Source: Streptomyces sp. NRRL WC-3618 (GTDB lineage: Bacteria; Actinomycetota; Actinomycetes; Streptomycetales; Streptomycetaceae). From it: 25,113 nucleotides of DNA. Positions 8,435 through 16,255 of this stretch are shown here, piece after piece. Every line of letters starts with the position of its first letter. Positions within the stretch are counted from its first letter, which is position 1. The stretch lies in assembly GCF_001280005.1 (NCBI RefSeq), contig NZ_LGDW01000044.1, positions 1 through 25,113 of the forward strand, read 5' to 3'. The position numbers and the translations under genes were made by a program. The notes below the pieces were generated by a model. That model made no database searches. It had not been told where the DNA came from and worked only from the letters and a program-made list of their open reading frames with translations.

Positions 8435-8986
8435 CTACGCCTCCTCCTCTTCCGTCATGTCCTGCTCGTCCTGCTCGTCCTGCTGCATGTCCTGCTCGCC
8501 CTGCTTGTCCTTGCGGTTGAACTCGACCTGGACGCGGGCCTTGTCGATGTCGCCGAAGGCGAGCCTGCGGGCGGTGGCCTTGCGGCCCTTCACGCCCGGC
8601 ACTTCGAGGTCCATGCCGTCGTCGTCCACGGTCAGGATCCTGGCGACCACTTCGCCGCCGCCCTCGGTGAGCTGGAACTTCACCAGCCGGTCGACGGCAC
8701 GTACGTAGTGCCGGTGCTCGGTGAGTGCGCGTTCGGCGCCGGGGGTGCCGACCTCGAGGGTGTACTCCCCCGCGCCCATCGCGTCCGTTTCGTCGAGCTT
8801 CGCCGAGAGCGCGCGGCTCACATCGGCGACCGCGTCCAGATCGGCACCGTCGTCCGAGTCGACGACGACCCGCAGCACTCTCTTGCGGCCGACGGACTCC
8901 ACTGCGATCTCTTCGAGATCGAGACCCTGCGAGCTGACGAGCGGCTCCAGGAGCTCTCGAAGCCTCTCGCTCTGGGTGGTGCTCAT
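8435..8986 (-). CDS. rimP: Ribosome maturation factor RimP
   Basis: RimP assists late 30S subunit assembly. The 183-residue protein has the family pattern [39 protein letters not shown], then [12 protein letters not shown], then [26 protein letters not shown], and an SH3-like C-terminal domain. The last 25 or so residues are an acidic Gln/Glu/Asp tail from a 9-bp tandem repeat, longer than in E. coli RimP. The start is ATG at 8984-8986. It is the first gene of the translation cluster. A TTGACC-like -35 element lies about 50 nt upstream (around 9037), but I cannot fix the -10. Confidence 0.96.
   Translation of the reverse strand: MSTTQSERLRELLEPLVSSQGLDLEEIAVESVGRKRVLRVVVDSDDGADLDAVADVSRALSAKLDETDAMGAGEYTLEVGTPGAERALTEHRHYVRAVDRLVKFQLTEGGGEVVARILTVDDDGMDLEVPGVKGRKATARRLAFGDIDKARVQVEFNRKDKQGEQDMQQDEQDEQDMTEEEEA
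8457..8506 (-). repeat. 9-bp tandem repeat encoding the acidic tail of RimP
   Basis: Units of GTCCTGCTC on the plus strand recur in direct tandem with minor variants and encode EQD/QQD/DEQ repeats in the RimP C-terminus. Such an array is expected to vary in length between strains. Confidence 0.75.
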
Positions 8987-9201
8987 CCGGGTGACTCCTC
9001 GGCCGCGTGTGCTGTTGTGGGTAGGTCGCGTGTCAGGTCAAAGGGTATCCGGTCCCGGAGGGTGTTGCCGTCCACCTCGGCGCCGCCCGTCGCCCGGCTG
9101 CGCCGGTGGCGGGTGGTGGGCCGGGGCGCGGGTACCGTGATCACGGGCTTGCTGCCCTTCCCTGGTGTTCCGTTCGTACGAGCCCTGCGAGGACGTCTGC
9201 C

Positions 9202-9765
9202 GTGCCGTTCCCCCCGCCGCCGCACACCCCTCCGGGTCCGCGCCGAAGGACCCTGCTCGCCTCGGCCGCGGGCGCCGCCCTCCTCGTGGGCTGCTCCGCC
9301 GAGCCCGACAAGAGCACCACGAGCGCCGGCAGCCCGTCGGCCGCCGAACGCGCACGCGCGCGTGCGGCGCACGACAGCGCGGGGCTCGTCCGGCAGTACG
9401 ACGCGGCGATCGCCGCGTTTCCGGCGCTGGCGGAGCCGCTGTCGCAGCTACGGGCCGAAGTCGTGCGCCACGCGGAGGCGTTCGGGGGCGGCAGGCCAAC
9501 ACCCCCACCGACACCAACACCGACGCCCACGTCAACACCGGCCCCGGCATCCGCGTCGGGATCCGCGTCGTCTTCGGCTTCGGCTTCTGTGGCGCCAACT
9601 ACCGAGCGGGAGGCCCTCGTCGGGCTCGCCGCCGCCGAACGGGCGCTCGTGGACCGGCGTACGAAGGCGCTCCTCGATGTGCCGGGTGAGCTGGCGCGGC
9701 TGCTGGCCTCGGTGGCGGCCGCCGGGGCCGCGCATGTGTTTCTGCTGACGGAGGGCGCGAAGTGA
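9202..9765 (+). CDS. Putative Tat lipoprotein with four-helix (ferritin-like?) core
   Basis: The chosen start is GTG at 9202, with GAGGA about 9 nt upstream, giving 187 residues. The N-terminus has a twin-Arg stretch (RRRTLLASAAG) and a lipobox LLVGC with Cys31, so it should be exported and lipid-anchored outside the membrane. Two helix-rich segments (about 55-95 and 133-187) are separated by a Pro/Thr/Ser/Ala linker (98-134). The segments carry Glu86/His90, Glu146 and His178, reminiscent of a ferritin-like bundle, but this is inference. The stop overlaps the next start (GTGA). It is divergent from rimP across 215 nt. I do not recognise a characterised homologue. Confidence 0.85.
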   Translation: MPFPPPPHTPPGPRRRTLLASAAGAALLVGCSAEPDKSTTSAGSPSAAERARARAAHDSAGLVRQYDAAIAAFPALAEPLSQLRAEVVRHAEAFGGGRPTPPPTPTPTPTSTPAPASASGSASSSASASVAPTTEREALVGLAAAERALVDRRTKALLDVPGELARLLASVAAAGAAHVFLLTEGAK

Positions 9766-10268
9766 GCGGGGCTGATTCGACGTTGACGGAGCGGGCGGAG
9801 AAGGACAAGGACACCGGCGAGCTGACGGCGCTGCAGGCCGCCCTGGGCGCCGAGCACGCGGCGGTGTACGGGTACGGAGTCGTCGGCGGACTGATCGGCG
9901 AGGCCCGCCGGAGCGAGGCGCGGGCCGCGTACGACGCCCATCGGGCCCGGCGCGACGAGCTGGCGCGCGCGGTGCGGGCCCTCGGGGGTACACCGGTGGC
10001 GGCGGCCGCCGGATACGCCCTGCCGTTTCCCGTGTCGGACTCCGTCGGCGCCCTCCGCCTCGCGGCCGACCTGGAGGAGCGGGTCGCCGGGGTGTACTCC
10101 GACCTGGTGCGGGCAGCCATGGGCGAGCGGCGCCGGACGGGCGCCGAGGGGCTGCGGGAGGCCGCGGTGCGGGCGGTGCGCTGGCGGGGCGGGAGCGTAC
10201 CCTTCCCTGGTCTCGCCGAGCGGGCCGACGCCGCGTCGGCGCCTGCCACGGCGACACCCACGGCGTAG
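9762..10268 (+). CDS. Ferritin-like domain protein (DUF4439-like)
   Basis: This 168-residue protein starts at GTG 9762, overlapping the lipoprotein stop by 4 nt, so it is very likely co-translated. It is almost entirely helical: TALQAALGAEHAAVYGYGVVGG (22-43), a second helix with AYDAHRARRDELARAV (56-71), and LAADLEERVAGVYSDLVRAA (100-119). The pattern EH near the start of helix 1, HxxxxDE in helix 2 and EE in helix 3 matches actinobacterial ferritin-like DUF4439 proteins. Metal binding is plausible (Glu31, His32, His60, Glu66, Glu105/106) but unproven. There is no signal peptide, so it is predicted to be cytosolic while its partner is exported. Confidence 0.88.
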   Translation: MSGADSTLTERAEKDKDTGELTALQAALGAEHAAVYGYGVVGGLIGEARRSEARAAYDAHRARRDELARAVRALGGTPVAAAAGYALPFPVSDSVGALRLAADLEERVAGVYSDLVRAAMGERRRTGAEGLREAAVRAVRWRGGSVPFPGLAERADAASAPATATPTA

Positions 10269-10307
10269 CCCGTGCCGCATCCCGCCCACCGGAAGGACGA
10301 CTCGCGC

Positions 10308-11222
10308 ATGGCTTTCGAACCGCCGCCCCGTCTGGTGAGGGCGCTTGGCGAGACGGGACCGGACGGTGACGACTGGCTTGCGCGGCTGCCCGTGGCGGCT
10401 CAACAGGCCGTGGATCTACGCGGGTTGAGCGTGGAACGGGTACAGGTTCCGGGCGGTCGCAGCAGTCTGGTCGTGCTGGTGCGGCGGGCTGACGGTACGC
10501 CCGCCGTCCTGAAGCTCGCGCCCCACCGGGCCCGGCCGGAGAGTGAGCGGGCCGCGCTGGCGCACTGGGGCGGGGCGGGTGCGGTGCAATTGCTGGAGCC
10601 CGCCGCCGGCCCCGGCGACGAGGGAGTGCTGTTGCTCGAACGGTTGCACCCGGATGTGTCGGTGCGGTCGCTGCCCGAGGCGAAGGCGCTGCTGGAGGCG
10701 GCCGGGACGCTGCGGCGGCTGTGGGTCGAGCCGCCCGCCGGTTCGGCGGCCATGTTCGAGACGGTGGCCGCGCGGACCGGGCGGCAGGCCGAGGCGATGG
10801 CGGCGAGCGCCGGTGCGGACGCGCAGGTGGCGGCGCTGGTCGAGGCGGCGCTGGCCGCGCGTGCGGAGTTGCTGGTCGCGCCGCCCGAGACGCGGTTGCT
10901 GCACGGGACGTTCCGGCAGAGCAAGGCGCTGGCGGCGGAGCGGATGCCGTGGCTGGCGGTGGGGCCGGATCCGGTGGTCGGTGAGTGCGCGTTCGATCTG
11001 GCGCGGCTGGTTCGGGACCGGGTGGAGGATCTGATCGCGTCGCCGTCGGGGGCGGCGATCACTCGGCGGCGGGTGAAGCGGCTCGCCGAGTCGTTGGACG
11101 TGGATCAGGAGCGGCTGCGGGGGTGGACGTTGTTCCGCGCGGTGGAGTCGGGGGTTCGGGCCCTTCGTGTGGGGCGTCGGCGGGACGCGGAGTTGTTGCT
11201 GGAGTTCGCCGGGTGGCTGTGA
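10308..11222 (+). CDS. APH-fold protein lacking kinase catalytic residues (predicted pseudokinase)
   Basis: The ATG at 10308 has GGAAGGA about 10 nt upstream and gives 304 residues. The layout follows streptomycin/hydroxyurea-type APH(6) kinases: an N-lobe strand with AVLKL (Lys69) and ESERAALAHW (Glu80), then LLHG, then AAERMPWLAVGPDPVVGECAFDLARLV. In active members the catalytic loop reads HGDxxxxN and the metal site reads IDP. Here these are HGTFRQSK (Asp to Thr201, Asn to Lys206) and VGP (Asp to Gly219). The ATP-pocket Lys and Glu are retained. It is probably not an aminoglycoside kinase, despite how database tools may label it. It lies 39 nt after the ferritin-like gene. Confidence 0.88.
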   Translation: MAFEPPPRLVRALGETGPDGDDWLARLPVAAQQAVDLRGLSVERVQVPGGRSSLVVLVRRADGTPAVLKLAPHRARPESERAALAHWGGAGAVQLLEPAAGPGDEGVLLLERLHPDVSVRSLPEAKALLEAAGTLRRLWVEPPAGSAAMFETVAARTGRQAEAMAASAGADAQVAALVEAALAARAELLVAPPETRLLHGTFRQSKALAAERMPWLAVGPDPVVGECAFDLARLVRDRVEDLIASPSGAAITRRRVKRLAESLDVDQERLRGWTLFRAVESGVRALRVGRRRDAELLLEFAGWL

Positions 11223-11244
11223 GGCTGCGGGCCGGTGGGGGTTC

Positions 11245-11314
11245 GTCGCGCAGTTTCCCGCGCCCCTGAAGGGCGCGTCACCCGGTCCTGAGTTCGATGG
11301 TCAGGACCGGGTGA
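11245..11314. terminator. Tandem hairpins between convergent genes (pseudokinase and proS)
   Basis: The first hairpin (11259-11277; 7-bp stem CGCGCCC, loop CTGAA) belongs to a partial copy of the repeat that is complete at 19571-19612. It is followed at once by a perfect 14-bp inverted repeat, TCACCCGGTCCTGA (11278-11291) with its complement (11301-11314) and a 9-nt loop. It lies 22 nt beyond the proS stop and 55 nt beyond the plus-strand stop. It is likely a bidirectional terminator. Confidence 0.8.
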
Positions 11315-11336
11315 CGTCGGCGGCTCCCGCTTCCGC

Positions 11337-13043
11337 TCAGGCAGTGGCGGTCAGACGGGCGATCGCTTCCTCGACCGTCAGTTCCTCGCGCTCTCCCGTG
11401 CGGCGGTCCTTCAGTTCGAGGACGCCCTCGGCCGAACGGCGGCCCGCCACCAGGATCTTCGGTACGCCGATCAGCTCGGCGTCCGTGAACTTGACGCCCG
11501 GGGAGACACCGGCGCGGTCGTCGACCAGGACGCGGGCGCCGGCCGCGGCCAGCTTCTCGGAGACGTCCAGGGCCAGTTCGGTCTGGAGGGCCTTGCCGGC
11601 GGCGACGACATGGACGTCGGCCGGGGCGATCTCCTTGGGCCAGCACAGGCCCTGCTCGTCGGCGTGCTGCTCGGCGAGGGCCGCGACCGCGCGGGAGACA
11701 CCGATGCCGTACGAGCCCATGGTCACGCGGACCGGCTTGCCCTGCTGGCCGAGGACGTCGAGGCTGAGCGCGTCGGCGTACTTGCGGCCGAGCTGGAAGA
11801 TGTGGCCGATCTCGATGGCGCGGTCCAGCTTGAGGCCGGTGCCGCAGGCGGGGCAGGGGTCGCCGTCCTGGACCACGACGGAGTCGATGTACTCGTCGAC
11901 CTCGAAGTCACGGCCGGCGACGACGTTCTTCGCGTGCAGGCCGTCCTTGTTGGCGCCGGTGATCCAGGCGGTGCCGGGGGCGATGCGCGGGTCGGCGAAG
12001 TAGCGGACCTTCTCCAGGCCCTGCGGGCCCACGTAACCCCGTACGAGGTCGTCACGGCCGGTGAAGTCCTCGGCGGTGACGAGTTCGACGGGGGCGGGTG
12101 CGAAATGCGCCTCGACCTTGCCCAGGTCGACCTCGCGGTCACCGGGTACGCCGATCGCGACGATCTCGCCGTCCACCTTGATCAGCAGGTTCTTGAGCGT
12201 GGCGGAGGCGGCCACGTTCAGGTACGCGGCGAGCGTCTCGATGGTCGGGGTCTCGGGGGTGGGGATCTCCTCCAGGGCGGGGACGGCCGACCCGTCCACC
12301 GGCTGGAGCGCGTACGTGATCGCCTCGGTGTTGGCAGCGTAGTCGCAGGTGGGGCAGTCGGCGAAGGTGTCCTCGCCGGCGGCGGCCGGGGCGAGGAACT
12401 CCTCGGACTTGGAGCCGCCCATGGCGCCCGCGGTGGCGGCGCAGATGCGGTAGTCGAGGCCGAGGCGCGCGAAGATCTTCTGGTACGCCTCGCGGTGCAG
12501 GGCGTACGACTGGGCCAGGCCCTCGTCCTCGGTGTCGAAGGAGTAGGAGTCCTTCATCAGGAACTCGCGGCCGCGCAGGATGCCGGCGCGCGGGCGGGCC
12601 TCGTCGCGGTACTTGTTCTGGATCTGGTAGAGGATCACCGGCAGGTCCTTGTAGGACGTGCACTGGTCCTTGACCAGCAGGGTGAAGATCTCCTCGTGGG
12701 TCGGGCCGAGGAGGTAGTCGCCGCCCTTGCGGTCGTTGAGGCGGAACAGCTCGGGGCCGTACTCCTCCCAGCGGCCGGTCGCCTCGTACGGCTCCCTCGG
12801 CAGCAGGGCGGGCAGCGTCACCTCCTGGGCGCCGATGGCGTCCATCTCCTCGCGGACGACGCGCTCGACGTTGGCCAGGACCTTCTTGCCGAGCGGGAGC
12901 CACGACCACAGACCGGCGGCGGTACGGCGCACATAACCGGCCCTGACCAGCAGCTTGTGGCTGAGCACCTCGGCGTCGGCCGGGTCGTCACGCAGTGTCT
13001 TGACCATCAAACGGGACATGCGCTGGACCTGGGCCTGGGCCAT
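11337..13043 (-). CDS. proS: Prolyl-tRNA synthetase (prokaryotic type with editing domain)
   Basis: ProRS charges tRNA-Pro. The 568-residue protein is full length for the bacterial type. It has the class II core with LLGPTHEE (111-118), motif 2-like [10 protein letters not shown] (143-152) and motif 3 GSYGIGVSR (443-451). The insertion (editing) domain lies between about 230 and 400, with the [20 protein letters not shown] and [14 protein letters not shown] segments. The C-terminal anticodon-binding domain carries [30 protein letters not shown] and a family-typical end. CPTC and CPAC pairs are present in the insertion. The ATG at 13043 has a weak Shine-Dalgarno (GCAGGAGTCGAGA). It lies 90 nt downstream of a GNAT gene in the same direction; I see no T-box leader. 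Confidence 0.98.
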   Translation of the reverse strand: MAQAQVQRMSRLMVKTLRDDPADAEVLSHKLLVRAGYVRRTAAGLWSWLPLGKKVLANVERVVREEMDAIGAQEVTLPALLPREPYEATGRWEEYGPELFRLNDRKGGDYLLGPTHEEIFTLLVKDQCTSYKDLPVILYQIQNKYRDEARPRAGILRGREFLMKDSYSFDTEDEGLAQSYALHREAYQKIFARLGLDYRICAATAGAMGGSKSEEFLAPAAAGEDTFADCPTCDYAANTEAITYALQPVDGSAVPALEEIPTPETPTIETLAAYLNVAASATLKNLLIKVDGEIVAIGVPGDREVDLGKVEAHFAPAPVELVTAEDFTGRDDLVRGYVGPQGLEKVRYFADPRIAPGTAWITGANKDGLHAKNVVAGRDFEVDEYIDSVVVQDGDPCPACGTGLKLDRAIEIGHIFQLGRKYADALSLDVLGQQGKPVRVTMGSYGIGVSRAVAALAEQHADEQGLCWPKEIAPADVHVVAAGKALQTELALDVSEKLAAAGARVLVDDRAGVSPGVKFTDAELIGVPKILVAGRRSAEGVLELKDRRTGEREELTVEEAIARLTATA

Positions 13044-13133
13044 GATTCTCGACTCCTGCTGCGTAAGGGTGATGGCAGGAGGTTAACCGGGGGGTGCGGG
13101 GCGGTGGAAATCGGTACGCCCGTGCGGTCAGGC

Positions 13134-13709
13134 CTACCTGCGGCGCAGCGGCAGCGGGGCGCCCATCACGGCGTACGGCTTCGGGGCGCTGGGGAAGAGG
13201 ACCTGGCGGGCCAGGTCCTCGTAGCCGAGGGAGTGGTAGAGGCCGCGGGCCGGGCTGTCCATGTCGATCGCGGAGAGGATCGAGCGGGGTTCGGCGGCGC
13301 CGTCGGTGATGGCGGTGATGAGGGCTCGGCCGACGCCGATGTTCTGGTAGGTCGGGTGGACGTGCAGTTCGGTGATCACGAAGGAGTCGTCGAGCCATGC
13401 GTCGTGGCCCTGCCTGCGCAGATACGGCTCGACGACGGTGGACCACCAGTGCGTACGGTCGTTCGGCATGCCGTACACGAACCCGGCGAGCCGTCCCTCG
13501 GGGGTGGTCGCGCCGAGGGCGCGGGCGCCGGGGTAGGTCAGATGCCGCAGGACGATCTGCCTGCGTACGGCGACTTCGTCGGCGCCGAGTCCGAACGCCA
13601 CGGCCTGGACGGCGAGCGCCTCGTCGACCCGGGCGGCGAGGTCGAGGGGGCCGACGACCACGTCGTGACGGCGGGGGGAACGGTGGCCCTGACCGGGGAA
13701 GCGCGGCAT
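13134..13709 (-). CDS. GNAT family N-acetyltransferase
   Basis: This 191-residue protein has a GNAT core: a central strand with SFVITELHVHPTYQNIGVG, where QNIGVG (within about 140-150) is the acetyl-CoA pyrophosphate loop, followed by RALITAI and a C-terminal SPARGLYHSLGYEDL, the usual Y-x-x-L-G-F/Y motif B. The acceptor substrate cannot be told. The ATG at 13709 has no purine-rich Shine-Dalgarno. A TAnnnT box (TAGTCT on the minus strand, 13716-13721) lies 6 nt upstream, which fits a leaderless transcript. It precedes proS by 90 nt and follows a second GNAT gene by 117 nt. Confidence 0.88.
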   Translation of the reverse strand: MPRFPGQGHRSPRRHDVVVGPLDLAARVDEALAVQAVAFGLGADEVAVRRQIVLRHLTYPGARALGATTPEGRLAGFVYGMPNDRTHWWSTVVEPYLRRQGHDAWLDDSFVITELHVHPTYQNIGVGRALITAITDGAAEPRSILSAIDMDSPARGLYHSLGYEDLARQVLFPSAPKPYAVMGAPLPLRRR

Positions 13710-13715
13710 GTCGGG

Positions 13716-13721
13716 AGACTA
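13716..13721 (-). promoter_or_regulatory. Candidate -10 box for a leaderless GNAT mRNA
   Basis: TAGTCT fits TAnnnT and ends 6 nt before the ATG, placing the predicted transcript start at the A of the start codon. No clear -35 is seen. Confidence 0.35.
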
Positions 13722-13780
13722 CAGGGGGTGCGGAGGCCGCTCGGCGGGAGCGGGGCGGATGTGGCTGAGCCTCGTCCCCC

Positions 13781-13810
13781 GGGTCGCCCCGGGTCGTCCC
13801 GGGTCGCCCG
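13781..13810. repeat. Three 10-bp tandem repeats (GGGTCGCCCC type)
   Basis: Three adjacent copies of GGGTCGYCCC lie in the short gap between the two GNAT genes. No function is evident. Confidence 0.6.
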
Positions 13811-13826
13811 GACAACGGCGGTCGTT

Positions 13827-14681
13827 TCAGAACAGGACGCTCATGAACGCGCCGACCTCCTGAAAGCCCACCCTCAGGTACGTCCGGCGCGCGGCGGTGT
13901 TGAAGTCGTTCACATACAGGCTGACCACCGGCGCGACGTCCTCGAGGGCGTAGCGCAGTACGGCGGCCATGCCGGGGGCCGCGAGGCCCAGGCCCCGGTA
14001 TTCGGGGGCCACCCACACGCCCTGGATCTGGCAGGCCTGCGCGGTCGCGGCGCCGATCTCGGCCTTGAAGGCGACCCTGCCGTGCTCGTCCAGGCGGGCG
14101 AAGGAGCGGCCGGAGCCGACCAGTTCGGCGACCCTGGCCTGGTAGAGGAGGCCGCCGTCGCCCGCGAGTGGCGAGATTCCGACCTCCTCGGTGAACATGG
14201 CCACGCACGCCGGCATGATCGCGTCCATCTCGTCCTTGCGAATGCGGCGGACGTACGGATCGGGGGCGACGATGGCCGGATCGGGCAGCCGGTCGGTGAC
14301 CATCAGGGGCTGGTGGCGGCGGACTTCCCGGGCCGGGCCCCAGCTCGGTTCGAGCAGCCGCCACAGTTGAGTGGTGGCTTCGGCGGGGCCGACGATGGAG
14401 GAGCAGCGGCGGCCGGCTCGCCTGGCCCGGTCGGCGAAGGCGCGTACGGCGCGGGGGGTGGCGCAGATCGGGACGAGGTTGGCACCCGCGTAGCAGAGGC
14501 TGGTGAGCATGCCGTCCTCGTACCAGCCCCACATCTCGCCGCCGAGGCGCCAGGGGTCGAGGCCGGCGATCTGGACGCGAGCGGTCACGAAGGCGTTCGC
14601 GACCGGCTCGCGGCCGAGGACGGCGAGCGCGGCGTCCAGGTCGCCCGGTTCGAGAACCCGGGAGGTGGTCTGCGTCAACAC
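13827..14681 (-). CDS. DUF4081-type GNAT N-acetyltransferase
   Basis: The chosen start is GTG at 14681, preceded by GTGAGG 8 nt upstream, giving 284 residues. An upstream ATG at 14720 would add 13 residues but lacks this spacing. The N-terminal half (about 1-125: ALAVLGREPVANAFVTARVQ, GGEMWGWYEDGMLTSLCYAGANLVP) matches the actinobacterial DUF4081 domain, a degenerate GNAT fold. The C-terminal half is a GNAT with IQGVWVAPEYRGLGLAAPGMAAVLRYAL and SLYVNDFNTAARRTYLRVGFQEVG, covering the acetyl-CoA loop (YRGLGLA) and motif B. The substrate is unknown. It lies 255 nt after ispG, beyond a large palindromic terminator. Confidence 0.9.
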   Translation of the reverse strand: MLTQTTSRVLEPGDLDAALAVLGREPVANAFVTARVQIAGLDPWRLGGEMWGWYEDGMLTSLCYAGANLVPICATPRAVRAFADRARRAGRRCSSIVGPAEATTQLWRLLEPSWGPAREVRRHQPLMVTDRLPDPAIVAPDPYVRRIRKDEMDAIMPACVAMFTEEVGISPLAGDGGLLYQARVAELVGSGRSFARLDEHGRVAFKAEIGAATAQACQIQGVWVAPEYRGLGLAAPGMAAVLRYALEDVAPVVSLYVNDFNTAARRTYLRVGFQEVGAFMSVLF

Positions 14682-14801
14682 GTGCGGGGCCTCACCAATG
14701 CGGTCTGCTGATCCCCGCACTGTACCTGCGGATGCTTGGCGGCGCCGCCCTGTGTTCGGTGCCGTTCGGTCGGCGGTGAGCGTGGGTTGGTGTTGCCGTG
14801 A

Positions 14802-14924
14802 CTGGGGGCTGCCGCCCCCAGACCTCCGCTTCGGCCCTGAAGGGTCCTCGTCCTCAAACGCCGGACGGGCTGACTACTCAGCCCGTCCGGCGTTTGAGGA
14901 GCGGGGTCTGGGGCGGAGCCCCAG
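14802..14924. terminator. Large palindromic repeat (copy 3) downstream of ispG
   Basis: The core is a perfect 23-bp inverted repeat (14851-14873 and 14878-14900) with a 4-nt loop, built on CCTCAAACGCCGGACGGGC. It is flanked by imperfectly matching outer arms (CTGGGGGCTGCCGCCCCCAG, 14802-14821, against 14903-14924). It starts 12 nt after the ispG stop and probably terminates or protects the dxr-rseP-ispG mRNA. One arm recurs at 57-127. Confidence 0.8.
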
Positions 14925-14936
14925 AAGGACGGGACG

Positions 14937-16094
14937 TCAGCCCGCTACGGACACCGACGGTTCGCCGGAAGCGATTCCGTCCGCTTCCATCTGTTCGGCG
15001 ATCTTCATCGCCTCCTCGATCAGGGTCTCGACGATCTTCGACTCGGGGACCGTCTTGATGACCTCGCCCTTCACGAAGATCTGCCCCTTGCCGTTGCCGG
15101 AGGCGACCCCGAGGTCGGCCTCGCGGGCCTCGCCGGGGCCGTTCACCACGCAGCCCATGACCGCGACGCGCAGCGGGACCTCCATGCCCTCGAGGCCGGC
15201 GGTGACCTCCTCGGCCAGTTTGTAGACGTCGACCTGGGCGCGGCCGCAGGACGGACACGAGACGATCTCCAGGCCGCGCTGGCGGAGGTTCAGCGACTCC
15301 AGGATCTGGTTGCCGACCTTGATCTCCTCGACCGGCGGCGCGGACAGGGAGACGCGGATCGTGTCGCCGATGCCCTCGCTGAGCAGCGCGCCGAAGGCGA
15401 CGGCCGACTTGATCGTGCCCTGGAAGGCCGGGCCCGCCTCGGTCACGCCCAGGTGGAGGGGGTAGTCGCAGGCCGCCGCGAGCTGACGGTAGGCGTTGAC
15501 CATGATCACCGGGTCGTTGTGCTTGACGGAGATCTTGATGTCCCGGAAGTCGTGCTCCTCGAAGAGCGACGCCTCCCACAGCGCCGACTCGACGAGCGCC
15601 TCGGGGGTGGCCCTGCCGTACTTCTTCAGGAGCCGCTGGTCGAGGGAGCCGGCGTTGACGCCGATGCGGATCGGCGTGCCGCGGTCCTTGGCGGCGCGGG
15701 CGATCTCCTTGACCTGGTCGTCGAACTGCTTGATGTTGCCGGGGTTCACGCGGACGGCGGCGCAGCCGGCGTCGATCGCGGCGAACACGTACTTCGGCTG
15801 GAAGTGGATGTCGGCGATGACCGGGATCTGCGACTTGCGCGCGATGGTCGCCAGCGCGTCCGCGTCGTCCTGCGTGGGGCACGCGACGCGGACGATCTGG
15901 CAGCCGGACGCGGTGAGTTCGGCGATCTGCTGAAGCGTGGCGCCGATGTCCGACGTACGCGTCGTCGTCATCGACTGCACCGACACCGGAGCGTCTCCGC
16001 CCACGGCCACCGAACCGACCTGGATCTGTCGGCTCTTCCGGCGTTCGGCGAGCTTGGTCGGAACGGACGGCATGCCGAGAGAAATCGCAGTCAT
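14937..16094 (-). CDS. ispG: 4-hydroxy-3-methylbut-2-enyl diphosphate synthase IspG (GcpE)
   Basis: IspG reductively converts MEcPP to HMBPP, the penultimate step of the MEP isoprenoid pathway, using a [4Fe-4S] cluster. The ATG at 16094 gives 385 residues, starting [21 protein letters not shown], the usual start in streptomycetes as I recall it; the frame stays open 39 codons further upstream but without family character. The TIM barrel is intact, and the cluster ligands Cys280, Cys283 (SCPSC), Cys315 ([11 protein letters not shown]) and Glu322 are all present. It lies 213 nt downstream of rseP across a hairpin and an 11-bp repeat array, so it may have its own promoter. GGGG about 11 nt upstream is the best ribosome-binding site I see. 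Confidence 0.97.
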   Translation of the reverse strand: MTAISLGMPSVPTKLAERRKSRQIQVGSVAVGGDAPVSVQSMTTTRTSDIGATLQQIAELTASGCQIVRVACPTQDDADALATIARKSQIPVIADIHFQPKYVFAAIDAGCAAVRVNPGNIKQFDDQVKEIARAAKDRGTPIRIGVNAGSLDQRLLKKYGRATPEALVESALWEASLFEEHDFRDIKISVKHNDPVIMVNAYRQLAAACDYPLHLGVTEAGPAFQGTIKSAVAFGALLSEGIGDTIRVSLSAPPVEEIKVGNQILESLNLRQRGLEIVSCPSCGRAQVDVYKLAEEVTAGLEGMEVPLRVAVMGCVVNGPGEAREADLGVASGNGKGQIFVKGEVIKTVPESKIVETLIEEAMKIAEQMEADGIASGEPSVSVAG

Positions 16095-16220
16095 CTGCTG
16101 TGCAACCCCAAGTTGTGTTTCAAGGTCCGGTCCCGGGAACAGCGGGCTCCAGGCTTTGAGATTACGGCACGTGCCCAGGCCCGAGCACATCCCGCACGTA
16201 AACCCACTCATTGGGGAACC

Positions 16221-16255
16221 GCCGGGCAGGGTGGGGTTCTCCCACCGTGCCCGGC
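16221..16255 (-). terminator. Hairpin downstream of rseP
   Basis: A 15-bp stem with one mismatch (GCCGGGCAGGGTGGG against CCCACCGTGCCCGGC) and a 5-nt loop lies about 50 nt past the rseP stop. It may partly terminate transcription before ispG. Confidence 0.6.

Noticed and set aside
10308..11222. Aminoglycoside resistance gene
   Set aside because: The APH fold is visible but the catalytic Asp, Asn and metal Asp are replaced, so resistance activity is not supported.
13044..13133. T-box leader upstream of proS
   Set aside because: The gap is only 90 nt and shows no T-box consensus or specifier stem.
11610..14711. Plus-strand frame of 1033 codons opposite proS and both GNAT genes
   Set aside because: It spans three unrelated minus-strand genes with strong family matches; the translation is Gly/Val/Asp-rich with no domain.
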